DNA of 64,000 nt from Comamonas flocculans. Lineage in GTDB: Bacteria; Pseudomonadota; Gammaproteobacteria; Burkholderiales; Burkholderiaceae_C. The stretch lies in contig NZ_CP042344.1 of the NCBI RefSeq assembly GCF_007954405.1, positions 248,001-312,000 on the forward strand, in the 5' to 3' direction. Of this stretch, positions 20,015 to 32,333 are shown in pieces (positions within the stretch are counted from its first letter, which is position 1; every line of letters starts with the position of its first letter). A program made the position numbers and the translations under genes. The notes below the pieces were generated by a model. The model saw nothing but the letters and a program-made list of their open reading frames with translations, was not told the DNA's origin and ran no database searches.

Positions 20015-20500
20015 ATGCCATCGTTCGATACCGTTTGTGAAGCCGATTTCGTCGAGGTGCGAAACGCCGTGGACAACGCCGTCAAGGAGGTGGGCACGCG
20101 CTTCGACTTCAAGGGCACGGCGGCCGCGATCGAGCTCAAGGACAAGCAGATCACGCTCACCGGCGACGCCGAATTCCAGCTGCAGCAGCTGCAGGACATC
20201 CTGCGCGCCAAGCTCGCCAAGCGCGGCGTGGACGTGCGCTTTCTGGACGTGCAAAAGCCCCAGAAGGCCGGCGGCGACACGCTGCGCCAGGCCATCGACG
20301 TGAAGAACGGCATCAACGCCGAGCAGGGCAAGAAGATCCAGAAGCTCATCAAGGACAGCAAGCTCAAGCTGCAGGCCGCCATCCAGGACGGCAAGGTGCG
20401 CATCACCGGCGCCAAGCGCGACGACCTGCAGGCCGCGATGGCGCTGCTGCGCAAGGAAATGGCCGAGCTGCCGCTGTCGTTTGACAACCTGCGCGACTGA
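20015..20500 (+). CDS. yajQ: YajQ family nucleotide-binding protein
   Basis: 161 residues, full length. The N-terminus [20 protein letters not shown] and the later [15 protein letters not shown] and [13 protein letters not shown] are diagnostic of YajQ. Family members bind nucleotides, and a Xanthomonas homologue binds cyclic di-GMP and acts with a LysR-type regulator. A strong AGGAGGG precedes the ATG. Eight bases separate it from the aspartyl protease gene, and a degenerate HD-GYP gene follows, so the three may form an operon. Confidence 0.93.
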   Translation: MPSFDTVCEADFVEVRNAVDNAVKEVGTRFDFKGTAAAIELKDKQITLTGDAEFQLQQLQDILRAKLAKRGVDVRFLDVQKPQKAGGDTLRQAIDVKNGINAEQGKKIQKLIKDSKLKLQAAIQDGKVRITGAKRDDLQAAMALLRKEMAELPLSFDNLRD

Positions 20501-20508
20501 AGCACCGC

Positions 20509-21138
20509 ATGAAACCCGCCCTGGCGCTGATGGCCGCGCTGCTGTGCGCCCCGCTGTGCGCGCAGGAGCTGCAGCTGGCCGGCATCCTGGGGGCCAAGGC
20601 GCTGCTGGTGGCCGGCAGCGGCGCGCCGCGCGCGGTCGCCGCGGGCGAGAGCTTTGCCGGCGCGCGCGTGCTCTCGGTGGGGCGCGACGAGGTGCTGATC
20701 GAAGCCGGCGGCCAGCGCCGGCAGCTGCGCCTGGGCCAGGCGCCCGTCAGCATAGGCGAGCGCAGCGCCCCGGGCCGGCGCCTGGTGCTGCAGGCCGACG
20801 CGGGCGGGCACTTCACCGACGAGGGCAGCATCAACGGCCGCCCGGTGCGCTTCATGGTGGACACCGGTGCCACCACGGTGGCCCTGGGCCGCGCCGAGGC
20901 CGAGCGCCTGGGCATCCGGGTGCAGGCCGGCGAGCCGGTGCGCATGCACACCGCCAACGGCACCGCCACGGGCTGGCGCGTGCGGCTCGACTCGGTGCGC
21001 ATCGGGCCGCTGCAGCAAAGCGGCGTGGTGGCCATCGTGGTGCAGCAGCCCATGCCCTACGTGCTGCTGGGCAACAGCTTCCTCAAGCCCTACGAGATGG
21101 CGCGCAAGGGCAGCGAACTGACGCTGCTGCAGCGCTGA
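20509..21138 (+). CDS. Retropepsin-like periplasmic aspartyl protease
   Basis: 209 residues with a signal peptide (MKPALALMAALLCAPLCAQE). A clan AA aspartic protease domain occupies the C-terminal half. The active site is FMVDTGATTVALGRAEAERL, and MPYVLLGNSFLKPYEM is the second conserved stretch of the TIGR02281-type family. One domain per chain, so it must act as a dimer like retroviral proteases (family knowledge). Substrate unknown. Confidence 0.85.
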   Translation: MKPALALMAALLCAPLCAQELQLAGILGAKALLVAGSGAPRAVAAGESFAGARVLSVGRDEVLIEAGGQRRQLRLGQAPVSIGERSAPGRRLVLQADAGGHFTDEGSINGRPVRFMVDTGATTVALGRAEAERLGIRVQAGEPVRMHTANGTATGWRVRLDSVRIGPLQQSGVVAIVVQQPMPYVLLGNSFLKPYEMARKGSELTLLQR

Positions 21139-21151
21139 GAGCCAAGCCGCC

Positions 21152-22156
21152 ATGTCCGTGCAAGCCGCCGACGACGACTACGAGGACCTGCTGGCACAGT
21201 GGCAGGACCTGGAGGCCGCGCTCTCCGCCCTGCTGCTGCACCCGCGCCTGGTGCTGGACTTCACTGGCAAGGTGCGCCTGTGCGACCAGTGGCTGCAGGA
21301 CATCACCGGCCACGACATCGACGCCGCGCTGTACCTGATGTTCCAGCTCGCCAGCACCTCCACCGTGGGCTACAGCGCGGCACACGCGCTGGTCTGCGCC
21401 ACGCTGTGCCAGATCCTGGCGCAGGAGCTGCAGCTGCCCCGCCCCGAGCGCGACAGCCTGGTGCGCGCGGCCATCACCATGAACCTGAGCATGACGGCGC
21501 TGCAAAACGAGCTGGCGCTGCAGGGCACACCCCTGAGCGCGCCGCAGAAGCTGGCCATCGCCGAGCACCCCGGGCAGAGCGTGGCGCTGCTCGAAGAGCT
21601 CGACATCCGCGACGACCTGTGGCTGGACGTGGTGGCCGCGCACCACAGCCCCATGCAGCCCTACGACACGCTGGCCGACCTGCCGGCGGAAACGCGCCTG
21701 GCCTGCATCCTCTCGACGATAGACCGCTACGCGGCCATGATCTCGCCGCGCAAGTCACGCACCGAACGCACCGCCAGCGACTCGGTGCGCGAGATCGTCG
21801 CCCAGGGCACGCAGCACAACGACGAAGTGATTGCCGCGCTGATGCGCACCGTCGGCCTGTGCCCGCCCGGCACCTTCGTGCGCCTGGACAACGGCGACAC
21901 CGCGGTGGTGCTGCGCCGCAGCGAGCAGGCCAGCCAGCCGCTGGTGGCCAGCGTCGCCAGCGCCGACGGCGAGGCGCTGGACGCCCCGGTGCTCTACCAC
22001 ACCGCGCGCGGCCAGCCCCAGGTGGCGGCGGCGCTGGCGCGCTCGGCCGTCACTACCGACATCAACCACCACATGATGGTGCGCCTGGGCCTGTACGCCG
22101 CGCGCATGACCAACGAGCTGCCGGTGCGCGAGTCGGGCATGCCGCCGCTGGTTTGA
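21152..22156 (+). CDS. Degenerate HD-GYP domain protein
   Basis: 334 residues with an all-helical HD-GYP-like core but poor catalytic motifs. The HD dyad that should coordinate metal is replaced (AAITMNLSMTALQ), and the GYP loop is absent after VVAAHHSPMQPY. The flanking HPGQSVALLEELD and LSTIDRYAAMISPRKSRTER still follow the family pattern. It probably cannot hydrolyse cyclic di-GMP and may be a binding or scaffold protein (inference). It starts 13 bases after the aspartyl protease gene. Confidence 0.65.
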   Translation: MSVQAADDDYEDLLAQWQDLEAALSALLLHPRLVLDFTGKVRLCDQWLQDITGHDIDAALYLMFQLASTSTVGYSAAHALVCATLCQILAQELQLPRPERDSLVRAAITMNLSMTALQNELALQGTPLSAPQKLAIAEHPGQSVALLEELDIRDDLWLDVVAAHHSPMQPYDTLADLPAETRLACILSTIDRYAAMISPRKSRTERTASDSVREIVAQGTQHNDEVIAALMRTVGLCPPGTFVRLDNGDTAVVLRRSEQASQPLVASVASADGEALDAPVLYHTARGQPQVAAALARSAVTTDINHHMMVRLGLYAARMTNELPVRESGMPPLV

Positions 22157-22166
22157 ACCCGCGCCT

Positions 22167-22799
22167 TCAGGCCTTCTTCTTCTCGCCCAGCCGCGGCTCC
22201 TTGCCCTGGATCAGGCGCCGGATGTTGGGCGCATGGCGCCAGGCCAGCAGCGCCGCCATCAGCGCAATCGCCAGGCCGACGCCGGGGTGTACCTCCCAGG
22301 CCACACCGCCCACCAGCAGGTAGAAAAACGGCGCGAACGCCGCCGCCACCAGCGAAGCCAGCGACACCCAGCGAAAGAAGGCCACGATGATGAGCCAGGT
22401 GGCCAGCGTGGCCAGGGCCAGCCAGCCGCTCACGCCCAGCAGCACGCCCAGCGCCGTGGCCACGCCCTTGCCGCCCTTGAAGCCGAAGAACACCGGCCAC
22501 AGGTGCCCGGCAAACGCCGCCAGCGCCACCAGCGCCAGCGTGCCCTCACCCAGGCCCCAGGCCGGCCCGTACAGGCGCACCAGCGCCACGGGCAGCCAGC
22601 CCTTCGCGGCGTCGAGCACCAGCGTGACGACGGCCGCCGCGCGCGAGCCCGAGCGCAGCACGTTGGTCGCCCCCGGGTTCTTGCTGCCGTAGCTGCGCGG
22701 GTCGGCCAGGCCCATCAGGCGGCTGACGATGACGGCGAACGACAGGGAACCGAGCAGGTAGGCGGCGACGACCGCCAGGGCGCTGTAGAGGGTGGGCAC
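22167..22799 (-). CDS. plsY: Acyl-phosphate glycerol-3-phosphate acyltransferase
   Basis: Integral membrane enzyme that transfers the acyl chain from acyl phosphate to glycerol-3-phosphate, starting phospholipid synthesis with PlsX. 210 residues with about five helices. Conserved loops are [35 protein letters not shown] and [18 protein letters not shown]. It uses a GTG start at 22799. It is convergent with the HD-GYP-like gene, with only 10 bases between. Confidence 0.95.
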   Translation of the reverse strand: MPTLYSALAVVAAYLLGSLSFAVIVSRLMGLADPRSYGSKNPGATNVLRSGSRAAAVVTLVLDAAKGWLPVALVRLYGPAWGLGEGTLALVALAAFAGHLWPVFFGFKGGKGVATALGVLLGVSGWLALATLATWLIIVAFFRWVSLASLVAAAFAPFFYLLVGGVAWEVHPGVGLAIALMAALLAWRHAPNIRRLIQGKEPRLGEKKKA

Positions 22800-22898
22800 G
22801 AAAGCTCTCTCGACGAAAGGGGTGCAGGGCTGCGGCGCGGCCTGGCGCGCCGCCCGAACGAACGCCGCATTCTGCCACCGGCACCGGCCGGCGCGGCC

Positions 22899-24104
22899 TC
22901 AGCCCGCCGCCGCCAGCTCCGGCGCCGGCACGCGCACGCCGGGCGCGGCGTCGCCCCACTCCACGCGGTTGCGCCCGCCCGCCTTGCCGCGGTACAGCGC
23001 CGCGTCGGCCTGCTGCAGCGCGGCGTCGAAGGCCTGCGGGCCGTGCAGCAGCGGCGAGATGCCGATGGTCACGGTGCAGCCCAGCGGCCCGTGCCCGTGC
23101 TCCAGCGCGATCTGCACCCGCTCGATGGCGCTGCGCAGGCGCTCGGCCGCAGCCCGCACGCCCGCTCTATCGCCGCCCGGGCAGACGACGACGAATTCCT
23201 CCCCGCCGATGCGGCTGGCCAGGTCGCCGGTGCGCAGCGAGCGCGCGAGCACCTCGGCCACCCGGCACAGCACGGTGTCGCCCACCTTGTGGCCGTGGCT
23301 GTCGTTGATGTGCTTGAAGTGGTCGATGTCCAGCAGCAACAGGCGCAGCGGGGCCGCGTCGCGCGCCTTCCAGTGCCCGTGCAGCGCGGCGAGCAGACCG
23401 CGGCGGTTGAGCAGCCCGGTCAGCGGGTCGCGCTCGGCGCTGGCGCGCAGCGCATCGGTCAGGCGGCGCAGCACCAGCCAGATCATCAAGGGCGCCAGCA
23501 CCGTGGCCAGGAAGGACATGTAGATGTAGAAGGCCACCTGAAAGCGCTGCCCCATGTCCAGCGCCGCCAGCCCGCCGTCCAGCACCCGCACGCCCTTGAC
23601 GACATTGAGCACACCCAGCATACCCGCCAGCAGCGCCACCAGCGCCATCTCCACGCGCAAGTCCCTGGCCGGGCCGCCAAGCAGCCGCACCGCCGCCACG
23701 GCCATGGCCAGGAAGATCAGCGCCATGGTGAAGGACAGCATCGCGTAGCGCGCCACCGAACCCAGCCCCCACTGCACCAGCACCTGCGCCGCGGTGGCCA
23801 CCAGCGCCCAGGCCAGCAGCGGCCGCAGCAGCGGCCCGGGGTGGCCGAAGAAGCGCATGCCGCCCACCCAGTAGACCAGCGGCACGCACAGCGTCAGCGT
23901 GTGGCTGGCCACGCTGGCCGCGCTCCAGCCCGCCGGGCCGGCCGCCAGTTGCAGCACGTAGGCCAGGCCCAGCAGCGCATTGCCCAGGGCCAGCGCGTCC
24001 ACGCCCATCCTGCCGCCCTGCAGGCGCCGGCTGATCAGCCAGAACATCAGCGCGAAGCACAGCAAATGCACGCACAGCATCGCGACGATGAGGGTTGCAA
24101 CCAT
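22899..24104 (-). CDS. Membrane-bound diguanylate cyclase
   Basis: 401 residues. About seven hydrophobic helices (residues 1-220) form a membrane sensor module, followed by a complete GGDEF domain: DPLTGLLNRRGLLAAL, LLLDIDHFKHINDSHGH, the inhibitory I-site RTGD, and five residues later GGEEF. It should make cyclic di-GMP from two GTP. The signal it senses is unknown. The same architecture is seen broken at 3076-3779. Confidence 0.92.
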   Translation of the reverse strand: MVATLIVAMLCVHLLCFALMFWLISRRLQGGRMGVDALALGNALLGLAYVLQLAAGPAGWSAASVASHTLTLCVPLVYWVGGMRFFGHPGPLLRPLLAWALVATAAQVLVQWGLGSVARYAMLSFTMALIFLAMAVAAVRLLGGPARDLRVEMALVALLAGMLGVLNVVKGVRVLDGGLAALDMGQRFQVAFYIYMSFLATVLAPLMIWLVLRRLTDALRASAERDPLTGLLNRRGLLAALHGHWKARDAAPLRLLLLDIDHFKHINDSHGHKVGDTVLCRVAEVLARSLRTGDLASRIGGEEFVVVCPGGDRAGVRAAAERLRSAIERVQIALEHGHGPLGCTVTIGISPLLHGPQAFDAALQQADAALYRGKAGGRNRVEWGDAAPGVRVPAPELAAAG

Positions 24105-24366
24105 GGGTGAATCCAGAAACGGGGCGACCGGCGCGCCGGCAGGCTGCCGATCCTAAGGCAGCCCGGGCGAAGGCGCGCGCCCCGGACCAGGATGGCGGGA
24201 TGCCAGGGGCCTGGCGGACTTGGAGCGTCGAAAGCGAAACTTGGCACCGGCCAGACCCGTTTTTGCCGAATGTGCAGCCCAACAGCTGAGTGATTGGGCA
24301 AGAAGACGGCAACAATGGGCCGCTGCGGCCGATTTGCAGCCAACGATTTCCAGGAGCGGCAGGCTC
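24105..24366. other. Intergenic region, nothing recognised
   Basis: 262 bases upstream of the diguanylate cyclase and downstream of ybaK. I see no tRNA, repeat or clear promoter. A GGAGCGGCAGGCTCCTAGG hairpin near 24353-24371 may end the ybaK transcript. Confidence 0.4.
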
Positions 24367-24873
24367 CTAGGCCTCTTCGGCCAGCGCGCAGTGCACCGGC
24401 TGCGCGCCCAGCAGCTGCACGCACACCTGCGGCGCGATCTGCACCAGGTAGCCGCGCCGCCCGCCGTTGATGGCGATGCGCGCCAGCTCCAGGATGCTCT
24501 GCTCGATATAGACCGGCATGGCCTTGCGCGTGCCAAAGGGCGAGGTGCCGCCCACCAGGTAGCCGCTGTGGCGCTGCGCCACCTCGGGCTTGCAGGGCTG
24601 CACGCTCTTGGCGCCGATCTGGCGTGCCAGGTTCTTGGTGGAGACCTTGCAGTCGCCGTGCATCAGCACGATGAGCGGGCGCGCGTCCTGGTCCTGCATC
24701 ACCAGGGTCTTGACCACCGCATGCTCATCGAGCCCGAGCTGGCGCGCCGATTCGTGCGTGCCGCCGTGCTCCACGTACTCGTAGCTGAACTCCTCGAAGG
24801 CCACGCCATGGGCGCGCAGCCACTGGGTGGCCGGGGTTTCGCTGACGTGGCTGGCTTTGTCCTTCCTGGCCAT
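24367..24873 (-). CDS. ybaK: Cys-tRNA(Pro) deacylase YbaK/EbsC
   Basis: Hydrolyses mischarged Cys-tRNA(Pro). 168 residues with the YbaK fold. VVKTLVMQDQDARPLIVLMHGDCKVSTKNLARQ contains the conserved Lys of the active site; GYLVGGTSPFGTRKAMPVYIE is the family GxxPFG loop. It stands alone and a dispersed repeat lies just upstream. Confidence 0.92.
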   Translation of the reverse strand: MARKDKASHVSETPATQWLRAHGVAFEEFSYEYVEHGGTHESARQLGLDEHAVVKTLVMQDQDARPLIVLMHGDCKVSTKNLARQIGAKSVQPCKPEVAQRHSGYLVGGTSPFGTRKAMPVYIEQSILELARIAINGGRRGYLVQIAPQVCVQLLGAQPVHCALAEEA

Positions 24874-24890
24874 GGCGGGTGGTTTCTCTG

Positions 24891-24950
24891 GTTTGATAGC
24901 TGTCAGCGCTTGCCCAGCAAGCGTTTGAGCCGCTTTTTACTTGAATTTTT
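24891..24950 (-). repeat. Dispersed stem-loop repeat, copy e (reverse)
   Basis: Read on the minus strand: AAGTAAAAAGCGGCTCAAAC, GCTTGCTGGGCAAGCGC, then TGACAGCTATCAAACC. Same layout as copies b, c and i. It lies in the gap between ybaK and the small membrane protein gene. Confidence 0.8.
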
Positions 24951-24958
24951 GCAGGCCG

Positions 24959-25143
24959 TCAGTCGCGTTCACGCCGCTCGCGCGCACGGCGCACCTGGCG
25001 GCTTTCCCGGGCGCGCGCGGCCGCCTGCGCCCGTTCGTGGCGACGCGCACGCCAGCGCGCGCCGGCCCAGCGCCCCAGCACCGCGCTGATCAGGCCCAGC
25101 AGGACCAGCAGCAGAAGTTCCGGCACGGACAGATTCCCCGGCA

Positions 25144-25144
<1 letters not shown>
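24959..25144 (-). CDS. Small membrane protein coupled to parC
   Basis: 61 residues: one transmembrane helix (PELLLLVLLGLISAVLGRWA) and then a strongly basic tail (RWRARRHERAQAAARARESR...). Its ATG overlaps the parC stop as TGATG, so it should be translated by re-initiation after parC. No family recognised. A GTG one codon upstream is an alternative start. Confidence 0.6.
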
Positions 25145-27528
<2,384 letters not shown>

Positions 27529-27535
27529 GATTCAA

Positions 27536-27595
27536 AAACAATAGCTGTTTGCGCTTTATGACTGGGCGCAAAAGGCCAATTCATCTTGATTTTCA
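27536..27595 (-). repeat. Dispersed repeat upstream of parC
   Basis: CAATAGCTGTTTGCGCTTTA followed by ACTGGGCGCAAA is a diverged reverse copy of the AGCTATC/GCGCTTG element. It begins 8 bases before the parC start codon (in parC orientation, just upstream). Confidence 0.5.
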
Positions 27596-27609
27596 ATGGG
27601 TTTCGCACC

Positions 27610-27630
27610 CCTTCCCCCGTCTGGGGAAGG
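27610..27630. repeat. GC-rich palindrome (CCTTCCCC type)
   Basis: CCTTCCCC-CGTCT-GGGGAAGG, followed by GTCGGGATGGGGGGG. This belongs to the same loose family of C-rich/G-rich palindromes seen at 46379, 49641, 50342 and 56208. It lies at the border between parC and the TA island. Confidence 0.55.
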
Positions 27631-27644
27631 TCGGGATGGGGGGG

Positions 27645-27728
27645 CTAACCCAGGTCGCTTTGCAGCGCGCGCAGGTAAAGCTGGCGTACGGCCTCCTCGG
27701 GCGTTAGCTTGATGGTCTTGCTGCGCAC
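27645..27728 (-). pseudogene. Short gene remnant, possibly type I restriction-like
   Basis: A 27-residue open stretch ending at TAG: VRSKTIKLTPEEAVRQLYLR, then ALQSDLG. The pattern LTPEEAVRQLYL resembles the N-terminal segment of restriction-type HsdR_N/methyltransferase proteins. A stop follows immediately, so at most a remnant exists. The assignment is from memory of the motif only. Confidence 0.3.
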
Positions 27729-27741
27729 GAGGCAATTTTGC

Positions 27742-28044
27742 TCAAGCGGGCTGGTGCTCAAACCGCCTGATCTGCCCCAGTACATCGGCCATTTTTTCCT
27801 TGGCTACCGCCGCGTCGTAATCAAGCTGCAGCCCGGCCCAGAACTCGTCGGACGTGCCAAAGAAGCGGGACAGGCGCAAGCCCGTATCGACAGTGACGGA
27901 GCGCGTGCCCGCGACGATTTCGCCGATGCGCCGCTGCGGCACGCCAATTTCCTTGGCCAGCCGGTACTGGGTCAGACCCATGGGCTCCAGGAATTCATGC
28001 AGCAGGATTTCGCCAGGGTGCGGCCATGGGACTTTTGCGGTCAT
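27742..28044 (-). CDS. higA: HigA-type antitoxin (XRE HTH)
   Basis: 100 residues: PHPGEILLHEFLEPMGLTQY begins the VapI/HigA-type HTH, followed by RLAKEIGVPQRRIGEIVAGT and FWAGLQLDYD. It should neutralise HigB and repress the operon. Its toxin partner lies directly upstream (12 bases) but is shortened at the N-terminus. It is intact from start to stop. Confidence 0.88.
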   Translation of the reverse strand: MTAKVPWPHPGEILLHEFLEPMGLTQYRLAKEIGVPQRRIGEIVAGTRSVTVDTGLRLSRFFGTSDEFWAGLQLDYDAAVAKEKMADVLGQIRRFEHQPA

Positions 28045-28056
28045 GGCGTATTCCTT

Positions 28057-28266
28057 TCAGTGGTAGTCAACGATTTGCACTTGCGTGGCGTGCCCGCCCT
28101 GCCAGACAAAGCACACGCGCCATTGATCGTTGATGCGGATGCTGTGCTGGCCTTTGCGGTCGCCTTGCAATACCTCCAGGCGGTTGCCGGGCGGGATGCG
28201 CAAGTCGTCCAGCACGGTTGCCTGGGTTGAACGTGGAGTCCCACGCCAGAGTCCAAAAACATTCAA
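28057..28266 (-). pseudogene. higB: N-terminally truncated HigB toxin
   Basis: The C-terminal two thirds of a HigB/GraT mRNA interferase are clear: LDDLRIPPGNRLEVLQGDRK, GQHSIRINDQWRVCFVW, and the end VQIVDYH. The intact homologue at 47000-47281 has about 36 more residues before this, including the conserved region ending RKLAQLDAAV. Here only MNVFGLWRGTPRSTQATV, unrelated to the family, precedes it. An ATG at 28266 could still produce 69 residues, but it is probably not functional. Confidence 0.75.
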
Positions 28267-28292
28267 ATTTCACCCATCCGCATAGCGAATCA

Positions 28293-28622
28293 CTAACCCC
28301 AGCTGCGCGTCAACAGCTCATCCAGCGCGTCGCTGATCACCTGCCCCTGCTCTGCCAGGTTTCCCACCACCGGCCCGAGCTGATCCATGGCGACAGACAC
28401 CATGTCCAGCGGGTGCAGCACCACGGTCTGCCCACCGATTTCAAAGACGGGGTTCATGCGCGTTCCGACCACGCGGCCGCCAGCCGGTAGGGCCGAGCGG
28501 CGCACCAGCGGCACGACGACGCGGCGGCGGTAGCCGTCGAACAGCGCCGACTGCACCAGCACCACCATGGGTACGGTATCGCGCTGTGGGCCGGGGTTGA
28601 GGTGAACGTCAAACTGCGGCAT
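28293..28622 (-). CDS. ccdB: CcdB-type toxin (gyrase poison)
   Basis: 109 residues. MPQFDVHLNPGPQRDTVPMV, then LVQSALFDGYRRRVVVPLVR and MNPVFEIGGQTVVLHPLDM match CcdB throughout. CcdB traps DNA gyrase on DNA by binding GyrA. The C-terminus ends LLTRSWG. F-plasmid CcdB ends WGI, and the last three residues are needed for poisoning, so loss of the terminal Ile may weaken it. It is paired with ccdA 19 bases upstream. Notably, it sits between parC and parE. Confidence 0.88.
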   Translation of the reverse strand: MPQFDVHLNPGPQRDTVPMVVLVQSALFDGYRRRVVVPLVRRSALPAGGRVVGTRMNPVFEIGGQTVVLHPLDMVSVAMDQLGPVVGNLAEQGQVISDALDELLTRSWG

Positions 28623-28641
28623 GACAGAGTGTGCAAAGGAC

Positions 28642-28887
28642 TTACAAGATGGAATGCGCATCCGCAAACGAGCCGGCTGCATCATGCAGCGCATTCCAGT
28701 CGACCACTGCCGCTTGCGCCTGCTGCCGATGCTGGCTGCGCACCTGTCGCTGCGCGTCCACATAAGCTTGCAGCATTTCCTCAACCTTGGCGGACAGGTT
28801 GCCGCAATAGGCGCGTGACTCGCGCACCAGCGCCTCATTGAGGGACAGATTGACGGGTTTTTTGGCGGCAGATTCCAGGGCGGTCAT
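28642..28887 (-). CDS. ccdA: CcdA-type antitoxin
   Basis: 81 residues. The N-terminal ribbon-helix-helix (KKPVNLSLNEALVRESRAYC) and the C-terminal toxin-binding tail (VVDWNALHDAAGSFADAHS) match CcdA. It binds and strips CcdB, and represses the operon. A good AAGGAG ribosome-binding site precedes the ATG, and a double palindrome lies just upstream. Confidence 0.88.
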   Translation of the reverse strand: MTALESAAKKPVNLSLNEALVRESRAYCGNLSAKVEEMLQAYVDAQRQVRSQHRQQAQAAVVDWNALHDAAGSFADAHSIL

Positions 28888-28901
28888 GGTTTGGCTCCTT
28901 T

Positions 28902-28920
28902 ATGCGCATTCTATGCGCAT
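28902..28920 (-). promoter_or_regulatory. Probable CcdA operator
   Basis: Two copies of the 8-bp palindrome ATGCGCAT separated by 3 bases, 15 bases upstream of the ccdA start. This is the kind of tandem site used by ribbon-helix-helix repressors. Confidence 0.55.
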
Positions 28921-28936
28921 GATGACAAGCAAGGTG

Positions 28937-30907
<1,971 letters not shown>

Positions 30908-30995
30908 GGCGGCGGATTGTATGACTGGATATAAAACCAGTTTTCATGCGCCCTGCTGCCCACGGGCCCAGCGCAATTTCGCTACATTTGCCGTG

Positions 30996-32213
30996 ATGCA
31001 AAAAACGCCGCGCACCCTTCCCGCCACGCAGGTGCTGCTGTGCGGCGGCATCATCGTCACCCTCTCGCTGGGCATACGCCACGGCTTCGGCCTGTGGATG
31101 CTGCCGATCACGCAGCAGATGGGCTGGACGCGCGAGACTTTCGCGCTGGCGATCGCCATCCAGAATCTTTCATGGGGCGTGCTCGGCATCTTCGGCGGCA
31201 TGCTGGCCGATCGCTACGGCGCGTTTCGCGTGCTGCTGGGCGGCACACTCTTGTACGCGGCGGGCCTGCTGGGCATGGCGCTCTCGCCCACGCCCTTCTT
31301 GTTCGCGCTCACCACCGGCGTGCTGATCGGCGCGGCGCAGGCGGGCACCACCTACTCCATCATCTACGGCGTGATCGGGCGGCAGATCGCGCCCGAGCGC
31401 CGCTCCTGGGCCATGGGCGTGGCGGCGGCGGCGGGCTCCTTCGGCCAGTTCCTGTTGATGCCCGTCGAAGGGCAGATGATCCTGCGCATGGGCTGGCAGC
31501 CGGCGCTGCTTGCCATCGTGGCGCTGGCGCTGCTGATGGCGCCGCTGGCCTTCGGCCTGCGCGAGCCGGACTTTCACGCACGCCACGCCACCTTGCGCAC
31601 CCAGACGGTGCGCCACGCGCTGGCCGAGGCGCTGCGCCACCCGCCCTATCTGCTGCTGACCGCGGGCTACTTCGTCTGCGGCTTCCAGGTCACCTTCATC
31701 GCGGTGCACCTGCCCGGCTACCTGTCGGACAAGGGATTGAGCCCGCAGGTCAGCGCGTTCGCGCTGGCCATCGTCGGGCTGCTCAACATCGTCGGCTCCT
31801 ACAGCGCCGGCCTGCTCGGGCAGCGCTTTCAAAAACGCTGGATCCTGGCCTTCATCTACGCCACGCGCGCGCTGGTCATCGCGCTCTTTCTGCTGGCGCC
31901 GGTCTCGCCCCTGTCGGTCTACGTCTTTGCGGCGGCGATGGGCCTGCTGTGGCTGTCCACCGTGCCGCCGACCAATGCGGCGGTGGCGCAGATCTTCGGC
32001 CTGCAGCACTTTTCCATGCTCAGCGGCTTTTCCTTCTTCAGCCACCAGCTGGGCAGCTTCATGGGCGTGTGGCTGGGCGGCTATCTGTACGACCGCAGCG
32101 GCAACTACGACATGGTGTGGATGATCGCGATCGCCCTGAGCGTGATGGCCACGCTGCTGAACCTGCCGGTGAAGGAAACCCCGATGCACCGCCCCCTGAC
32201 GCAGTCCGCATGA
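30996..32213 (+). CDS. MFS transporter
   Basis: 405 residues and twelve predicted helices. The MFS motif A is present between helices 2 and 3 (GGMLADRYGAFRVLLGG), and ARAL/LADRY-type residues recur in the second half. Resembles the OFA/oxalate-formate-like or NarK-like subgroups found in Burkholderiales; the substrate cannot be told. The start is the ATG at 30996 (MQKTPRTLPATQVLLCGG). A 40-residue gene overlaps its stop, and a methyltransferase gene follows. Confidence 0.85.
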   Translation: MQKTPRTLPATQVLLCGGIIVTLSLGIRHGFGLWMLPITQQMGWTRETFALAIAIQNLSWGVLGIFGGMLADRYGAFRVLLGGTLLYAAGLLGMALSPTPFLFALTTGVLIGAAQAGTTYSIIYGVIGRQIAPERRSWAMGVAAAAGSFGQFLLMPVEGQMILRMGWQPALLAIVALALLMAPLAFGLREPDFHARHATLRTQTVRHALAEALRHPPYLLLTAGYFVCGFQVTFIAVHLPGYLSDKGLSPQVSAFALAIVGLLNIVGSYSAGLLGQRFQKRWILAFIYATRALVIALFLLAPVSPLSVYVFAAAMGLLWLSTVPPTNAAVAQIFGLQHFSMLSGFSFFSHQLGSFMGVWLGGYLYDRSGNYDMVWMIAIALSVMATLLNLPVKETPMHRPLTQSA

Positions 32214-32332
32214 GCACCGCCCGCGTTTTGCTCTGGCTCGCGCTGGTACTGGCGCTGCTGGCCGGGGCGCTGCTGTATCTGCAGCCCGAATTCATGGTGC
32301 TGCTCGCCGAGCAGGTCTGGGCCTGCTTCTGA
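32210..32332 (+). CDS. 40-residue single-pass membrane protein
   Basis: MSTARVLLWLALVLALLAGALLYLQ... is one hydrophobic helix followed by a short tail ending EQVWACF. The ATG overlaps the MFS transporter stop (ATGA), so translation is coupled. It may be a transporter accessory peptide (inference); no family recognised. Confidence 0.55.
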   Translation: MSTARVLLWLALVLALLAGALLYLQPEFMVLLAEQVWACF

Positions 32333-32333
32333 G

